In this document: positions 1 through 6,075 of the stretch, piece after piece | Position numbering within the stretch: position 1 is the stretch's first letter | How the letters are laid out: every line of letters begins with the position of its first letter | Origin: Bacteroidota bacterium | Lineage (GTDB): Bacteria > Bacteroidota > Ignavibacteria > SZUA-365 > JAADGX01 | Reading direction: 5' to 3' | Length of the DNA stretch: 7,514 nt | Assembly (NCBI GenBank): GCA_027021285.1 | Contig: JALUUP010000438.1 | Span: 1-7,514 of the forward strand | The notes under the pieces: model-generated | What the model saw: only the letters and a program-made list of their open reading frames with translations | What the model was told of the DNA's origin: nothing | Database searches by the model: none | Made by a program: the position numbers and the translations under genes

Positions 1-180
1 GTACGAGTGAGCGGCGCGGTCGCCGTCCTGGTGATACGCCTCCGCTTCCACGATGCGCCCCGCCACCAGCGCCGGCCCCTCGGTGGAAACCAGCACAGCG
101 CCCAGCAAGTCCCGCGCGACGTCCAGCGTGGGCCGAAGATAGAAAGCGCGGCTCAGCACGGGAAGTTCGAGAACGTTCAT
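1..180 (-). CDS. mpg: DNA-3-methyladenine glycosylase (AAG/MPG family), N-terminal part, cut by window edge
   Basis: The first 60 residues are visible; the rest lies beyond the left edge. AAG-family monofunctional glycosylases excise 3-methyladenine and other alkylated or deaminated purines as the first step of base excision repair in the cytoplasm. The fragment reads through the family's N-terminal block (VLSRAFYLRPTLDVARDLLG), then GRIVEAEAY at residues 41-49, then AAHSY at 56-60. By alignment from memory to human AAG, E47 matches the catalytic Glu125, Y49 matches Tyr127 and H58 matches His136, with the same Tyr-to-His spacing. The ATG at 180-178 overlaps the TGA of the upstream cytochrome gene as ATGA, so the two genes are probably translationally coupled. 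A repair enzyme downstream of a cytochrome gives no obvious shared pathway. The family call is firm; activity cannot be judged because the C-terminal domain is not in the window. Confidence 0.92.
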   Translation of the reverse strand, partial: MNVLELPVLSRAFYLRPTLDVARDLLGAVLVSTEGPALVAGRIVEAEAYHQDGDRAAHSY

Positions 181-968
181 CGGGGGCGTTTCATGATGGT
201 CTGAAGAAAAGCCAGCAGGTCGGCGACGTCGCCCGGCGAAAGTTTGTCCGGCGGGAAAAAGGGCATCGCGCCCCGCCCCGTCCACGCCAGGCGCGCAACG
301 GTACGGGCGTCGAACAGGCGTAAACGCAGGTCCGGACCGGCAGCCGGGTTTCCCGTCGCATGGCACCTGCGGCAGGCCCGGTCGAACAAGTCGCCGCCGC
401 GCTCGGGGTCGCCGCGACGGCGCAGGGCCTCGTTCAGGGCGTCGGCAAGGCGCAACGAATCCACCGGCCGGTTCAACGCCGTCCAGGAAACACGCCTCGG
501 TTCATCGCCGGTGGAGACAGCCCGGAAGTAAGCCAACAGCGCGCTGGATTCCGATTGCGACAAGGCATCGTCGTACGACCGGCCCCGTCCCTGGTACCGG
601 AGGACGCACCTGGCAGCGCCGGCACCGTACCGGCGCAGGGCCTTGCCGGTAAATTCCCCGCCCCAGGCGCTGATTCTCCGGTGCGCGCCCAGGACCGCCC
701 CCCCCGGCTTGATGTTCCGTGCCGCGCGAATGCGATTCTCCGCGTAATCGGCGTGACAATCGGCGCAAGCCACGGGCCGCGGGCCAAAGCGGCGATCGTA
801 GAAAATGTTTTTGCCTTGCACGACCAGGGAAGCCGAAAGCGTTGAAACAGCGGGACGCTCGCGATCCGCGTCCTTCGCGCAGGAACCCAGCACCAGGCTG
901 CCGAACGCGATCAGCGCGGGTATGACCGGCCCCGTGAGCACTCCTTGCATTCTACGTACGGCGCGCAT
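177..968 (-). CDS. Diheme c-type cytochrome lipoprotein
   Basis: A 263-residue exported electron-transfer protein. The start is taken at the ATG at 968, five bases after the TAG of the upstream gene; an open frame extends further upstream but would overlap that gene. A basic start and hydrophobic stretch end in a lipobox LGSC with C30, so it is probably membrane-anchored and periplasmic. Two heme c motifs are visible: CADCH at residues 68-72 and CRRCH at 199-203. A Met in GRGAMPFF (about M235) is a good distal ligand for the second heme. The layout is two cytochrome c domains of about 100 residues each. An extra cysteine (about C121, in AARCVLRY) lies in the first domain, loosely reminiscent of SoxA-like cytochromes, but this is weak. 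No SoxX, SoxB or oxidase gene is nearby, so its partner and substrate are unknown. It sits between a small membrane protein and a DNA glycosylase in one leftward cluster. Confidence 0.88.
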   Translation of the reverse strand: MRAVRRMQGVLTGPVIPALIAFGSLVLGSCAKDADRERPAVSTLSASLVVQGKNIFYDRRFGPRPVACADCHADYAENRIRAARNIKPGGAVLGAHRRISAWGGEFTGKALRRYGAGAARCVLRYQGRGRSYDDALSQSESSALLAYFRAVSTGDEPRRVSWTALNRPVDSLRLADALNEALRRRGDPERGGDLFDRACRRCHATGNPAAGPDLRLRLFDARTVARLAWTGRGAMPFFPPDKLSPGDVADLLAFLQTIMKRPR

Positions 969-973
969 GGTCG

Positions 974-1339
974 CTATACCGGTTCCCACATGTTGCCTTC
1001 GCAGGGGATGTGGTTTTCGGACACGTGCTCGTCCAGGGCGGTGCACACGATGGCGGAGGGATCAAAATGCCTGCACGACGCGCACAACGTGTCCTCGACG
1101 ACACCCCGCGTATTCTCCTTGAACAGCCGGTACTGTACCTGCGCGGGATGGATGACGAAACCGTACAAGGCCATGATGGTCACGGCCCACCAGACGGCGT
1201 AATCGACCATCGAGAAATACTCGTTCACGATCCACGCCAACAGGATCACGGCGACTGCACGGAACAACGCCCATGTGACGATACTTCCGAGCGTGTTGGG
1301 GTACCGCGGTTCCGAATCCTGTACGGGGGGGACTGTCAT
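974..1339 (-). CDS. Small two-helix membrane protein with CX2CX9CX13C tail, unknown function
   Basis: I do not recognise this 121-residue protein as a named family. The start is the ATG at 1339, chosen because AAGGAAA (1353-1347 on this strand) lies 8 bases upstream; an open frame continues to 1459 but would overlap the start of the divergent gene. Residues 1-19 are polar. Residues about 22-42 and 48-64 are two hydrophobic helices joined by a short NEYFSMVD turn. The rest is a soluble tail with four cysteines, C86, C89, C99 and C113, in a CX2CX9CX13C pattern, ending GNMWEPV. H91, H105 and H110 lie among them. That arrangement suggests a bound metal (zinc or iron-sulfur), or redox cysteines, on the side of the membrane where the tail sits. 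It is first in the leftward cluster, 5 bases before the cytochrome lipoprotein start, so a role in electron transfer or in a membrane complex with that cytochrome is possible but unproven. Confidence 0.85.
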   Translation of the reverse strand: MTVPPVQDSEPRYPNTLGSIVTWALFRAVAVILLAWIVNEYFSMVDYAVWWAVTIMALYGFVIHPAQVQYRLFKENTRGVVEDTLCASCRHFDPSAIVCTALDEHVSENHIPCEGNMWEPV

Positions 1340-1448
1340 CGTTCCATTTCCTTGCGTCGTTTGCGAGCGTGGCGTCAAACTTATACCTTGCCTGATGCCA
1401 ACAGGAATATTGGCGTTTCTGTCGGCTATTCCAAATCCACGATACCGC
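1340..1448. promoter_or_regulatory. Divergent promoter region
   Basis: These 109 bases separate the leftward cluster (start 1339) from the rightward DUF4905-like gene (start 1449), so promoters for both directions should lie here. Rightward, TATACC near 1382-1387 could be a -10 box with TTGCGA about 15 bases upstream, a short and weak match. Leftward, TATAAG on the complementary strand of the same stretch is a possible -10 box without a convincing -35. The two candidates overlap, which would make the directions compete. The boundaries are clear; the individual boxes are guesses. Confidence 0.35.
1347..1353 (-). promoter_or_regulatory. Ribosome binding site deciding the 1339 start
   Basis: AAGGAAA on the minus strand, with its AGGAA core 8 bases from the ATG at 1339. 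It is the main reason for choosing this start over the longer open frame that begins at 1459. Confidence 0.6.
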
Positions 1449-2354
1449 ATGCTGTTCACGACTTCACGAAACTGGAAACCCCGCTGGAGATACCGCGCCC
1501 ACGGCTACCTGTGGCGCATGCATTTTTCCGGCGCGGGTCGCATAATTATCGAGGAACGCAACCCGGACGCGAAGAAAGCTTCGTTTTCCTGCCTGGAGGA
1601 ATCCACGGGCAAACCGGTATGGCAGGACCTGTCCTTCGACGAGCCCTGGTGGATCGGAATCGAGGATGTTACCCGCCGTTACATTTTCTTCCACCGTTAC
1701 CGGAAGCCCGACATGCCCCGGCACATGGGAATAACGGCCTGCGCGGTGGAAACGGGCCGAATCCTGTGGGAGCGGCCGGATTGCGTGTTCGACTTCGCCA
1801 ACGAGGATGAAATCGTAATAAGCCGGGACGATTTCGAGCGCCCCTCCTTCCTCGTCCTCGATGCCGCTACCGGCGAGGTAACGGCCACGCTGGAACCTGA
1901 AAGCCCGAAACGCAAGGCCGGCATCAACCGGCGCGACCGGTTCGCGGGGTTCGTCTATCCCGACACCTACGCCTCGCCGGAGCAGTTGCAGGCCGGGCAC
2001 CGCGACCTGCTGCAGCGAGTCGTGCCGTTGGAAACCCTGGTTGGGAACGTGGACGTCCTGTCCTACCGAAACAATCTTTTCGTGGCCTGGCATGAAGTCA
2101 CGAAGTCCGGAGTCCAAACGTCCAGGGTTGAGAAAACGAAGATGCGGAGTACCGCCGGTGACGGCGACGAAGACGGTTCATGGAGTATCTGCCAACGCAT
2201 GGCGGGAATCGATGCGGACGGCAGGGTCGTTCTCGACCTCGTGCTCCTGGAAGAAACCAGCGCCCCGGCGCCGGACTCCTTTTTCGTGAAGGACGGACAA
2301 TTGCTGGTATTGCAGGGAAGAACAACGTTGCTTTCATTCGACACGGAGAGGTGA
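1449..2354 (+). CDS. DUF4905-like beta-propeller-type protein
   Basis: A 301-residue protein of unknown function resembling DUF4905, a family I know mainly from Bacteroidetes. The start at 1449 (MLFTTSRNWKPRWRY) matches where those proteins usually begin. An open frame extends back to 1275, but that would cover the divergent promoter region and the start of the opposite gene. No good Shine-Dalgarno precedes 1449. Recognisable features are KPRWRY near the start, IIIEERNPDAKKASFSCL at about 25-42, WWIGIED at about 60, a P-H-G turn near 85, then TGRILWE and LDAATGEVTATLE, which resemble PQQ-type propeller blades. It ends with a blade-like DGQLLVLQGRTTLLSFDT. There is no signal peptide or membrane helix, so it is probably cytoplasmic. 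Its stop codon lies just after the Shine-Dalgarno of the yjbQ-like gene 6 bases on, so the two are co-expressed. The family call rests on recalled sequence pattern; the reaction, if any, is unknown. Confidence 0.75.
   Translation: MLFTTSRNWKPRWRYRAHGYLWRMHFSGAGRIIIEERNPDAKKASFSCLEESTGKPVWQDLSFDEPWWIGIEDVTRRYIFFHRYRKPDMPRHMGITACAVETGRILWERPDCVFDFANEDEIVISRDDFERPSFLVLDAATGEVTATLEPESPKRKAGINRRDRFAGFVYPDTYASPEQLQAGHRDLLQRVVPLETLVGNVDVLSYRNNLFVAWHEVTKSGVQTSRVEKTKMRSTAGDGDEDGSWSICQRMAGIDADGRVVLDLVLLEETSAPAPDSFFVKDGQLLVLQGRTTLLSFDTER
2345..2354 (+). promoter_or_regulatory. Shine-Dalgarno overlapping the upstream stop codon
   Basis: GGAGAGG (2345-2351) runs straight into the TGA stop of the DUF4905-like gene (2352-2354), and the extended AGGTGA at 2349-2354 is 6 bases from the yjbQ-like ATG at 2361. 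Ribosomes finishing the first gene sit on the initiation site of the second, the usual arrangement for translational coupling. Confidence 0.7.
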
Positions 2355-2360
2355 TTACTC

Positions 2361-2783
2361 ATGGTACGCGTAGTTTCCGACAGTATTTCCGTTTCCACGA
2401 GGGGCGGCGACGACATGATAGACCTTACGCCGGAAATCGAGGCCACCCTCCGCCGCTCTGAACTGCGGAACGGCACCGTGACGGTGTTCGTCTCCGGTTC
2501 CACCGCGGGTATCTCCACCATCGAGTTCGAACCCGGCCTCCGGCGCGACTTGCCGGAAGCGCTCGAGCGACTTGCGCCCCGCGGCGCCCGCTACCGCCAC
2601 GACGACACGTGGCACGACGGAAACGGCCATTCCCACGTCCGGGCCACACTGCTCGGTCCTTCGCTGACCATCCCCTTTTCCGGCGGGCGGCTTTTGCTGG
2701 GAACCTGGCAACAAGTAGTGCTGGTGGATTTCGACAACCGGCCGCGAAACCGCAGCCTGGCCGTACAGATGATCGGAGAATGA
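2361..2783 (+). CDS. yjbQ: YjbQ/UPF0047 family protein (annotated as secondary thiamine-phosphate synthase)
   Basis: A 140-residue protein close to the family's usual length of about 140. The whole sequence fits the fold: GTVTVFVSGSTAGISTIE at residues 38-55, EPGLRRDL at 57-64, the Y78/H80/D81 motif, GNGHSHVRATLLG at 87-99, and GRLLLGTWQQVVLVDFDNRP at 109-128. The conserved histidines H80, H90 and H92 and the GTWQ loop outline the likely metal or substrate pocket. Family members are small cytoplasmic trimers. They are often labelled thiamine-phosphate synthase because E. coli YjbQ complements a thiE defect weakly, but the real reaction is not settled. GSTA replaces the HTSA seen in E. coli, as in a subgroup I recall from archaea and other bacteria. 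Translation is coupled to the DUF4905-like gene. No thiamine genes or TPP riboswitch are near. Confidence 0.93.
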   Translation: MVRVVSDSISVSTRGGDDMIDLTPEIEATLRRSELRNGTVTVFVSGSTAGISTIEFEPGLRRDLPEALERLAPRGARYRHDDTWHDGNGHSHVRATLLGPSLTIPFSGGRLLLGTWQQVVLVDFDNRPRNRSLAVQMIGE

Positions 2784-2799
2784 ACGGCTGGGGGGTCGA

Positions 2800-2827
2800 T
2801 TTTGGATTTCAAATTTCGGATTTCGAA
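2800..2827 (+). repeat. Degenerate 7-bp tandem repeat, consensus TTTYRRA, 4 units
   Basis: Four consecutive 7-mers with no gaps (for example TTTTGGA, TTTCAAA) in the spacer after yjbQ. The same 7-mer pattern recurs at 5850-5863, 5971-5998 and 6076-6089, so it is a dispersed family rather than a local accident. Confidence 0.65.
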
Positions 2828-2844
2828 TGTATCGCTCGTTGTAG

Positions 2845-2884
2845 GTGTGTACGTGTATGAGTGTAAGTGCGTAAGAGCGTATGT
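2845..2884 (+). repeat. Degenerate 8-bp tandem repeat, consensus GYGTAWGW, 5 units
   Basis: Exactly five ungapped 8-mers, such as GTGTAAGT and GCGTAAGA. Position 1 is always G, position 3 G and position 4 T; a sixth, poorer unit follows. Only purines and T dominate one strand. It lies in the spacer between yjbQ and kdsD, downstream of the TTTYRRA array. Confidence 0.65.
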
Positions 2885-2909
2885 GTATAGAAGAAGTTTG
2901 AGGTTGGAT

Positions 2910-2933
2910 GTTCCAACGTTTTAAGGCTCCAAA
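2910..2933 (+). repeat. Degenerate 8-bp tandem repeat, consensus GYTYYAAN, 3 units
   Basis: Three ungapped 8-mers (GTTCCAAC, GTTTTAAG, GCTCCAAA). The preceding GGTTGGAT is a weaker partial unit. With only three units this could be chance, but it sits directly among the other arrays of this spacer and ends about 80 bases before kdsD. Confidence 0.4.
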
Positions 2934-3012
2934 CGTCGCCGAGGTGGAGAATTCCTTCCGGATGATTATTTTGATCATGAAACTATGAACACCAGGAAAA
3001 CACGAGACATTG

Positions 3013-3996
3013 ATGGAAGTAAGTAAAACAGCGGAAAAACCTTCGATAAAAGCGAACGAGGTCATCCGAATCGAGGCGAACGCCATCCTGCAGTTGTGCA
3101 ACCGGTTGGGGTCGTCGTTCGACCGCGCGGTTGACATGATGCTTTCCTGCAGGGGTCGTGTCATCATCACGGGCATGGGAAAATCCGGCCTTATTGCCCG
3201 CAAAATCGTCGCCACCATGAACTCCACCGGTACACCCTCGATCTTTCTCCACCCCTCGGACGCTGTCCACGGCGACCTCGGCATGGTGCAGGAAGGCGAC
3301 GTGGTCATCATCCTGTCCAAGAGCGGCAACACGGAGGAGCTCAAGACCATTCTCCCCATTCTCAAACGCATCCCCGTTCAGATCATCGGCATGGTTGGCA
3401 ACCTCGATTCACTCCTGGGCCGGGAAGCGGATATCGTGCTCGATGTCAGCGTGGAAGAGGAAGCCTGTCCCCACGACTTGGCTCCCACGGCTTCCACGAC
3501 CGCAAGCCTTGTCATGGGCGACGCCCTGGCGATCGCACTGCTCCAGGAACGCGGCTTCACCCCCGAGGACTTCGCCTTTTTCCACCCGGGAGGCAACCTG
3601 GGCAAGCGCCTTCTGCTCAAGGTCGAGGAGCTGATGAAATCCGGTGACGCCGTGCCTTCCGTGCACCAGGCGGTGCCGCTCAAGGATGCCATCCTGGAAA
3701 TCACGGAGAAACGCCTGGGCGCCACCTGCGTCGTGGACGACGACGGCATCCTGGTGGGGATCATCACCGACGGCGACCTGCGGCGGCTCCTTGAGCGGGA
3801 CACGGACATGAAAAACCTCCTGGCGGTGGACGTCATGACCCGGGCACCGAAAGTCATCAGCCCCGGCATCCTGGCCAGCAGTGCCCTAGCTTTCATGGAG
3901 GAGCACAAGATCACCCAGCTTATCATTACGGACGAAAACAACCGGCCGGCCGGCATCATCCACATGCACGACCTGGTCGAGGCGGGACTAAAGTGA
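3013..3996 (+). CDS. kdsD: Arabinose-5-phosphate isomerase (KpsF/GutQ family)
   Basis: A 327-residue cytoplasmic enzyme that interconverts D-ribulose-5-phosphate and D-arabinose-5-phosphate, the first step of Kdo synthesis for LPS. An SIS domain (about residues 33-170) carries GMGKSG at 54-59, STGTPSIFLHPSDAVHGDLGM and SKSGNTEE. A CBS pair (about 205-327) holds two GII-type nucleotide-binding repeats. By alignment from memory to E. coli KdsD, the catalytic residues Lys59, Glu111, Glu152 and His193 match K57, E109, E150 (EEACP) and H191 (FHPGG), so the enzyme looks intact and full length. A TTG lies one codon before the ATG at 3013; ATG is preferred. The Shine-Dalgarno is weak (AGGAAAA is rather far upstream). 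The promoter must lie in the repeat-rich spacer before it. kdsA, kdsB and kdsC are not adjacent; instead a methionine/folate fusion gene follows after 24 bases. Confidence 0.95.
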   Translation: MEVSKTAEKPSIKANEVIRIEANAILQLCNRLGSSFDRAVDMMLSCRGRVIITGMGKSGLIARKIVATMNSTGTPSIFLHPSDAVHGDLGMVQEGDVVIILSKSGNTEELKTILPILKRIPVQIIGMVGNLDSLLGREADIVLDVSVEEEACPHDLAPTASTTASLVMGDALAIALLQERGFTPEDFAFFHPGGNLGKRLLLKVEELMKSGDAVPSVHQAVPLKDAILEITEKRLGATCVVDDDGILVGIITDGDLRRLLERDTDMKNLLAVDVMTRAPKVISPGILASSALAFMEEHKITQLIITDENNRPAGIIHMHDLVEAGLK

Positions 3997-4020
3997 CCAC
4001 GGAAAAAGCGATCAATCACC

Positions 4021-5847
4021 ATGCGTAAACCATTTCGGGAACGGCTGCAAACCGGCGTCATCCTCTTCGACGGGGGCATGGGAACCGAGATCTACAACCG
4101 GGGGGTGTACATCAACCGGTGCTACGACGAGCTCAACCTCACTCACCGCGACCTCGTGGCGTCCATAGGCCGCGACTACATCAATGCAGGCGCCGACGTG
4201 ATCGAAACGAACACGTTCGGCGCCAACAGATTCAAGCTGGAAGAACACAGCCTCGTGGACAAGCTGCGCGACATCAACCTGGCAGGCGCGCAGATCGCGC
4301 GCGAGGCCGCGGGCGAGGACGTGTACGTGGCGGGCTCCATTGGTCCGCTGGGTGTGCAGATCGAACCGTTGGGCCCGCTGGCGCTGGATGAAGCGCGGGA
4401 AGCGTTCCGCGAACAGGCGCAGGCGTTGCTGGAAGGCGGGGTTGACCTCTTCATCCTGGAAACGTTCACGTACCCGGCGGAAATCCACCAGGCCATCCTG
4501 GCCGTGCGCGACATCTGCGACCTGCCCGTCATCGCGCAGATCACCATCAACGACGACGGCAACTCCCTCACCGGCGCGGACGCCGAGATCATCGTGGCCG
4601 AGCTGGACGAGATGGAACCGGACGCGCTGGGCGCCAACTGCAGCGTGGGTCCCCACGTCATGCTCCAGTTCCTCGAACGCGCGCGCGACATCACGAAGCG
4701 GCCCTTCTCCATCATGCCCAACGCGGGCAAGCCGCGCAACATCAACGGGCGCAACCTCTACATGACCACGCCGGAGTACATGGCCGAGTACGCCAAGCTC
4801 TACATCCAGAGCGGGGCCAACATCGTCGGCGGGTGCTGTGGAACCAGCCCCGAGCACGTGAAGGCCATGCGGCGCGCCGTCAACGCCCTCAAGCCGGACG
4901 AGGCGCTCCACGCCGTCCAGGTTCGTCAGGTCGAAAAACCGCCCGAGATCGAAGTCCTTCCCCTCCGGGACAAGTCGCGGCTGGCACACCAGCTCGACCA
5001 GGGACATTTCGTAACCATGGTGGAGATCGTGGCGCCGCGGGGTGTGTCGCCCGCGAAACAGATCGACGCCGCTCGCACAATGTTCTTCTACGGCATCGAC
5101 GCCATCAACATCCCTGACGGTCCGCGGGCTTCGGCGCGCATGTCGGCCCTGTCATTGGCCGTGCAGATCCAGGGCGCTGTCGGCATCGAAACCGTGCTTC
5201 ATTACACCTGCCGCGACCGCAACGTGATCGGTATCCAGTCCGACCTGCTGGGCGCGTGGGCGCTGGGGTTGCGCAACATCCTCGCCATCACCGGCGACCC
5301 GCCGAAGCTGGGCGACTACCCCGACGCCACCGCAGTGTTCGACATCGACGCCATCGGCCTCGTCAACGTCATCAACCGGCTCAACCACGGGCTGGACATC
5401 GCGGGCAATCCCATTGGCGAGCCCACCGCGTTCCACACCGGCGTGGGAGTCAACCCCGGAGCCTACAACATGGACAAGGAGTTGAGCCGCCTGGACTGGA
5501 AGGTGGACGCGGGGGCGGAGTTCATGATCACCCAGCCGGTGTTCGACCTCAAGGTGCTCGAGTCCTTCCTCAAGCGCATCGAGCACATACACATCCCCGT
5601 CATCGCGGGCCTGTGGCCGCTGACCTCGCTGCGCAACGCCCTGTTCATGAACAACGAAGTGCCGGGTTGCCATGTCCCCGATGAAATCATCGAGCGCTTC
5701 CGCACCTGCGCGACCAAGGAAGAAGGGCAGGAACTGGGCATCTCCATCACGCGGGAAATTTTCCGGGAATTGAAGAGCTGGGTGCAGGGGGTGCAACTGG
5801 CCGCGCCCTTCGGCCGCGTGGACGTCATACCGAGGATACTGGAATAG
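4021..5847 (+). CDS. Bifunctional homocysteine S-methyltransferase / 5,10-methylenetetrahydrofolate reductase (YitJ-like)
   Basis: A 608-residue cytoplasmic fusion, close in size to Bacillus YitJ (about 610). The N-terminal homocysteine methyltransferase domain (about 1-290) starts with LFDGGMGTEIYNRG. It keeps the zinc ligands C207 (GANC) and C272/C273 (GGCCGTSPEH). The C-terminal methylenetetrahydrofolate reductase barrel (about 320-600) has HYTCRDRN, ITGDPP and FMITQPVFD. E335, D426 and Q505 are the likely counterparts of E. coli MetF Glu28, Asp120 and Gln183. The reductase makes 5-methyl-THF with FAD; the other domain methylates homocysteine to methionine. Neither a cobalamin-binding nor a pterin-binding module is present, so how the methyl group passes between the two active sites is unclear. 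It follows kdsD by 24 bases and is probably in its operon. No strong Shine-Dalgarno is seen before the ATG, and there is no room for an S-box riboswitch. Confidence 0.95.
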   Translation: MRKPFRERLQTGVILFDGGMGTEIYNRGVYINRCYDELNLTHRDLVASIGRDYINAGADVIETNTFGANRFKLEEHSLVDKLRDINLAGAQIAREAAGEDVYVAGSIGPLGVQIEPLGPLALDEAREAFREQAQALLEGGVDLFILETFTYPAEIHQAILAVRDICDLPVIAQITINDDGNSLTGADAEIIVAELDEMEPDALGANCSVGPHVMLQFLERARDITKRPFSIMPNAGKPRNINGRNLYMTTPEYMAEYAKLYIQSGANIVGGCCGTSPEHVKAMRRAVNALKPDEALHAVQVRQVEKPPEIEVLPLRDKSRLAHQLDQGHFVTMVEIVAPRGVSPAKQIDAARTMFFYGIDAINIPDGPRASARMSALSLAVQIQGAVGIETVLHYTCRDRNVIGIQSDLLGAWALGLRNILAITGDPPKLGDYPDATAVFDIDAIGLVNVINRLNHGLDIAGNPIGEPTAFHTGVGVNPGAYNMDKELSRLDWKVDAGAEFMITQPVFDLKVLESFLKRIEHIHIPVIAGLWPLTSLRNALFMNNEVPGCHVPDEIIERFRTCATKEEGQELGISITREIFRELKSWVQGVQLAAPFGRVDVIPRILE

Positions 5848-5849
5848 GA

Positions 5850-5863
5850 TTTTTGATTTCGGA
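5850..5863 (+). repeat. TTTYRRA-family 7-mers, 2 units
   Basis: TTTTTGA and TTTCGGA directly after the stop of the fusion gene, matching the 7-mer array at 2800-2827; TTTGTTG follows as a degraded third unit. Too short to stand alone; listed because of its siblings. Confidence 0.4.
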
Positions 5864-5878
5864 TTTGTTGCAGGTTAT

Positions 5879-5902
5879 AACGTTGGAACGTTCGAACGTT
5901 TT
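5879..5902 (+). repeat. 8-bp tandem repeat AACGTTNN, 3 units, with perfect 14-bp palindrome
   Basis: Three ungapped 8-mers with an invariant AACGTT: AACGTTGG, AACGTTCG, AACGTTTT. Because AACGTT is itself palindromic, 5887-5900 forms a perfect palindrome (AACGTTCGAACGTT). A run of five Ts at 5899-5903 follows, so a weak intrinsic terminator for the kdsD/fusion operon is possible, though the stem is only about 5 A/T-rich pairs. Confidence 0.6.
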
Positions 5903-5942
5903 TCCTTGGCGGCCTCTGCACCTTCTTTGCGTCCTTTGCGGT
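5902..5942. repeat. Dispersed repeat A, copy 1
   Basis: Matches 6125-6165 over 41 bases in the same orientation with four mismatches; the last 22 bases (from CCTTCTTTGCG) are identical. On the other strand it reads as A/G-rich 9-mers such as GACGCAAAG. The copies are 223 bases apart in the same spacer. Confidence 0.75.
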
Positions 5943-5970
5943 TAATAAAATGACGGAAGACCGAAGAGAA

Positions 5971-5998
5971 TATCGAATTTGAAAATTGAGATTTGGAA
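5971..5998 (+). repeat. TTTYRRA-family 7-mers, about 4 units
   Basis: Four 7-mers (for example TTTGAAA, TTTGGAA) fitting TWTSRRA-type variation of the family seen at 2800-2827. The flank after the array, TTATCGCTTCTTGAGG, also resembles the flank after the first array, GTATCGCTCGTTGTAGG, so homology extends beyond the 7-mers. Confidence 0.5.
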
Positions 5999-6028
5999 TT
6001 TATCGCTTCTTGAGGGCGGATAGGTGCA

Positions 6029-6060
6029 ACAAAGAGATATGGAGACATGGAGACAAAGAG
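6029..6060 (+). repeat. Degenerate 8-bp tandem repeat, consensus AYAWRGAG, 4 units
   Basis: Four ungapped purine-rich 8-mers; units 1 and 4 are identical (ACAAAGAG) and unit 3 is ACATGGAG. The GAG ending is invariant. Phase and unit length match the other 8-bp arrays, but the consensus is different. Confidence 0.65.
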
Positions 6061-6075
6061 AAGAAGTGGATGGAA

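Noticed and set aside
1010..1810. Open frame of 266 codons on the plus strand across the small membrane protein and the DUF4905-like gene
   Set aside because: It overlaps two better supported genes in other frames, and its composition looks like a shadow frame.
2985..3026. Possible 13-codon leader peptide overlapping the start of kdsD
   Set aside because: No regulatory codon run, no attenuator hairpin and no ribosome binding site; probably chance.
2355..3371. Open frame of 338 codons on the minus strand across yjbQ, the spacer and the start of kdsD
   Set aside because: It runs through two solid genes and the repeat arrays, and its translation has no recognisable domain.
3997..4020. SAM (S-box) riboswitch before the methionine fusion gene, as known for Bacillus yitJ
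   Set aside because: Only 24 bases separate it from kdsD, and no such fold is seen in the spacer before kdsD.
4012..5007. Long open frame (331 codons) on the minus strand opposite the methyltransferase domain
   Set aside because: It mirrors the codon bias of the true gene, has low-complexity V/D/H/R content and no family pattern. The plus strand carries clear catalytic motifs over the same bases.
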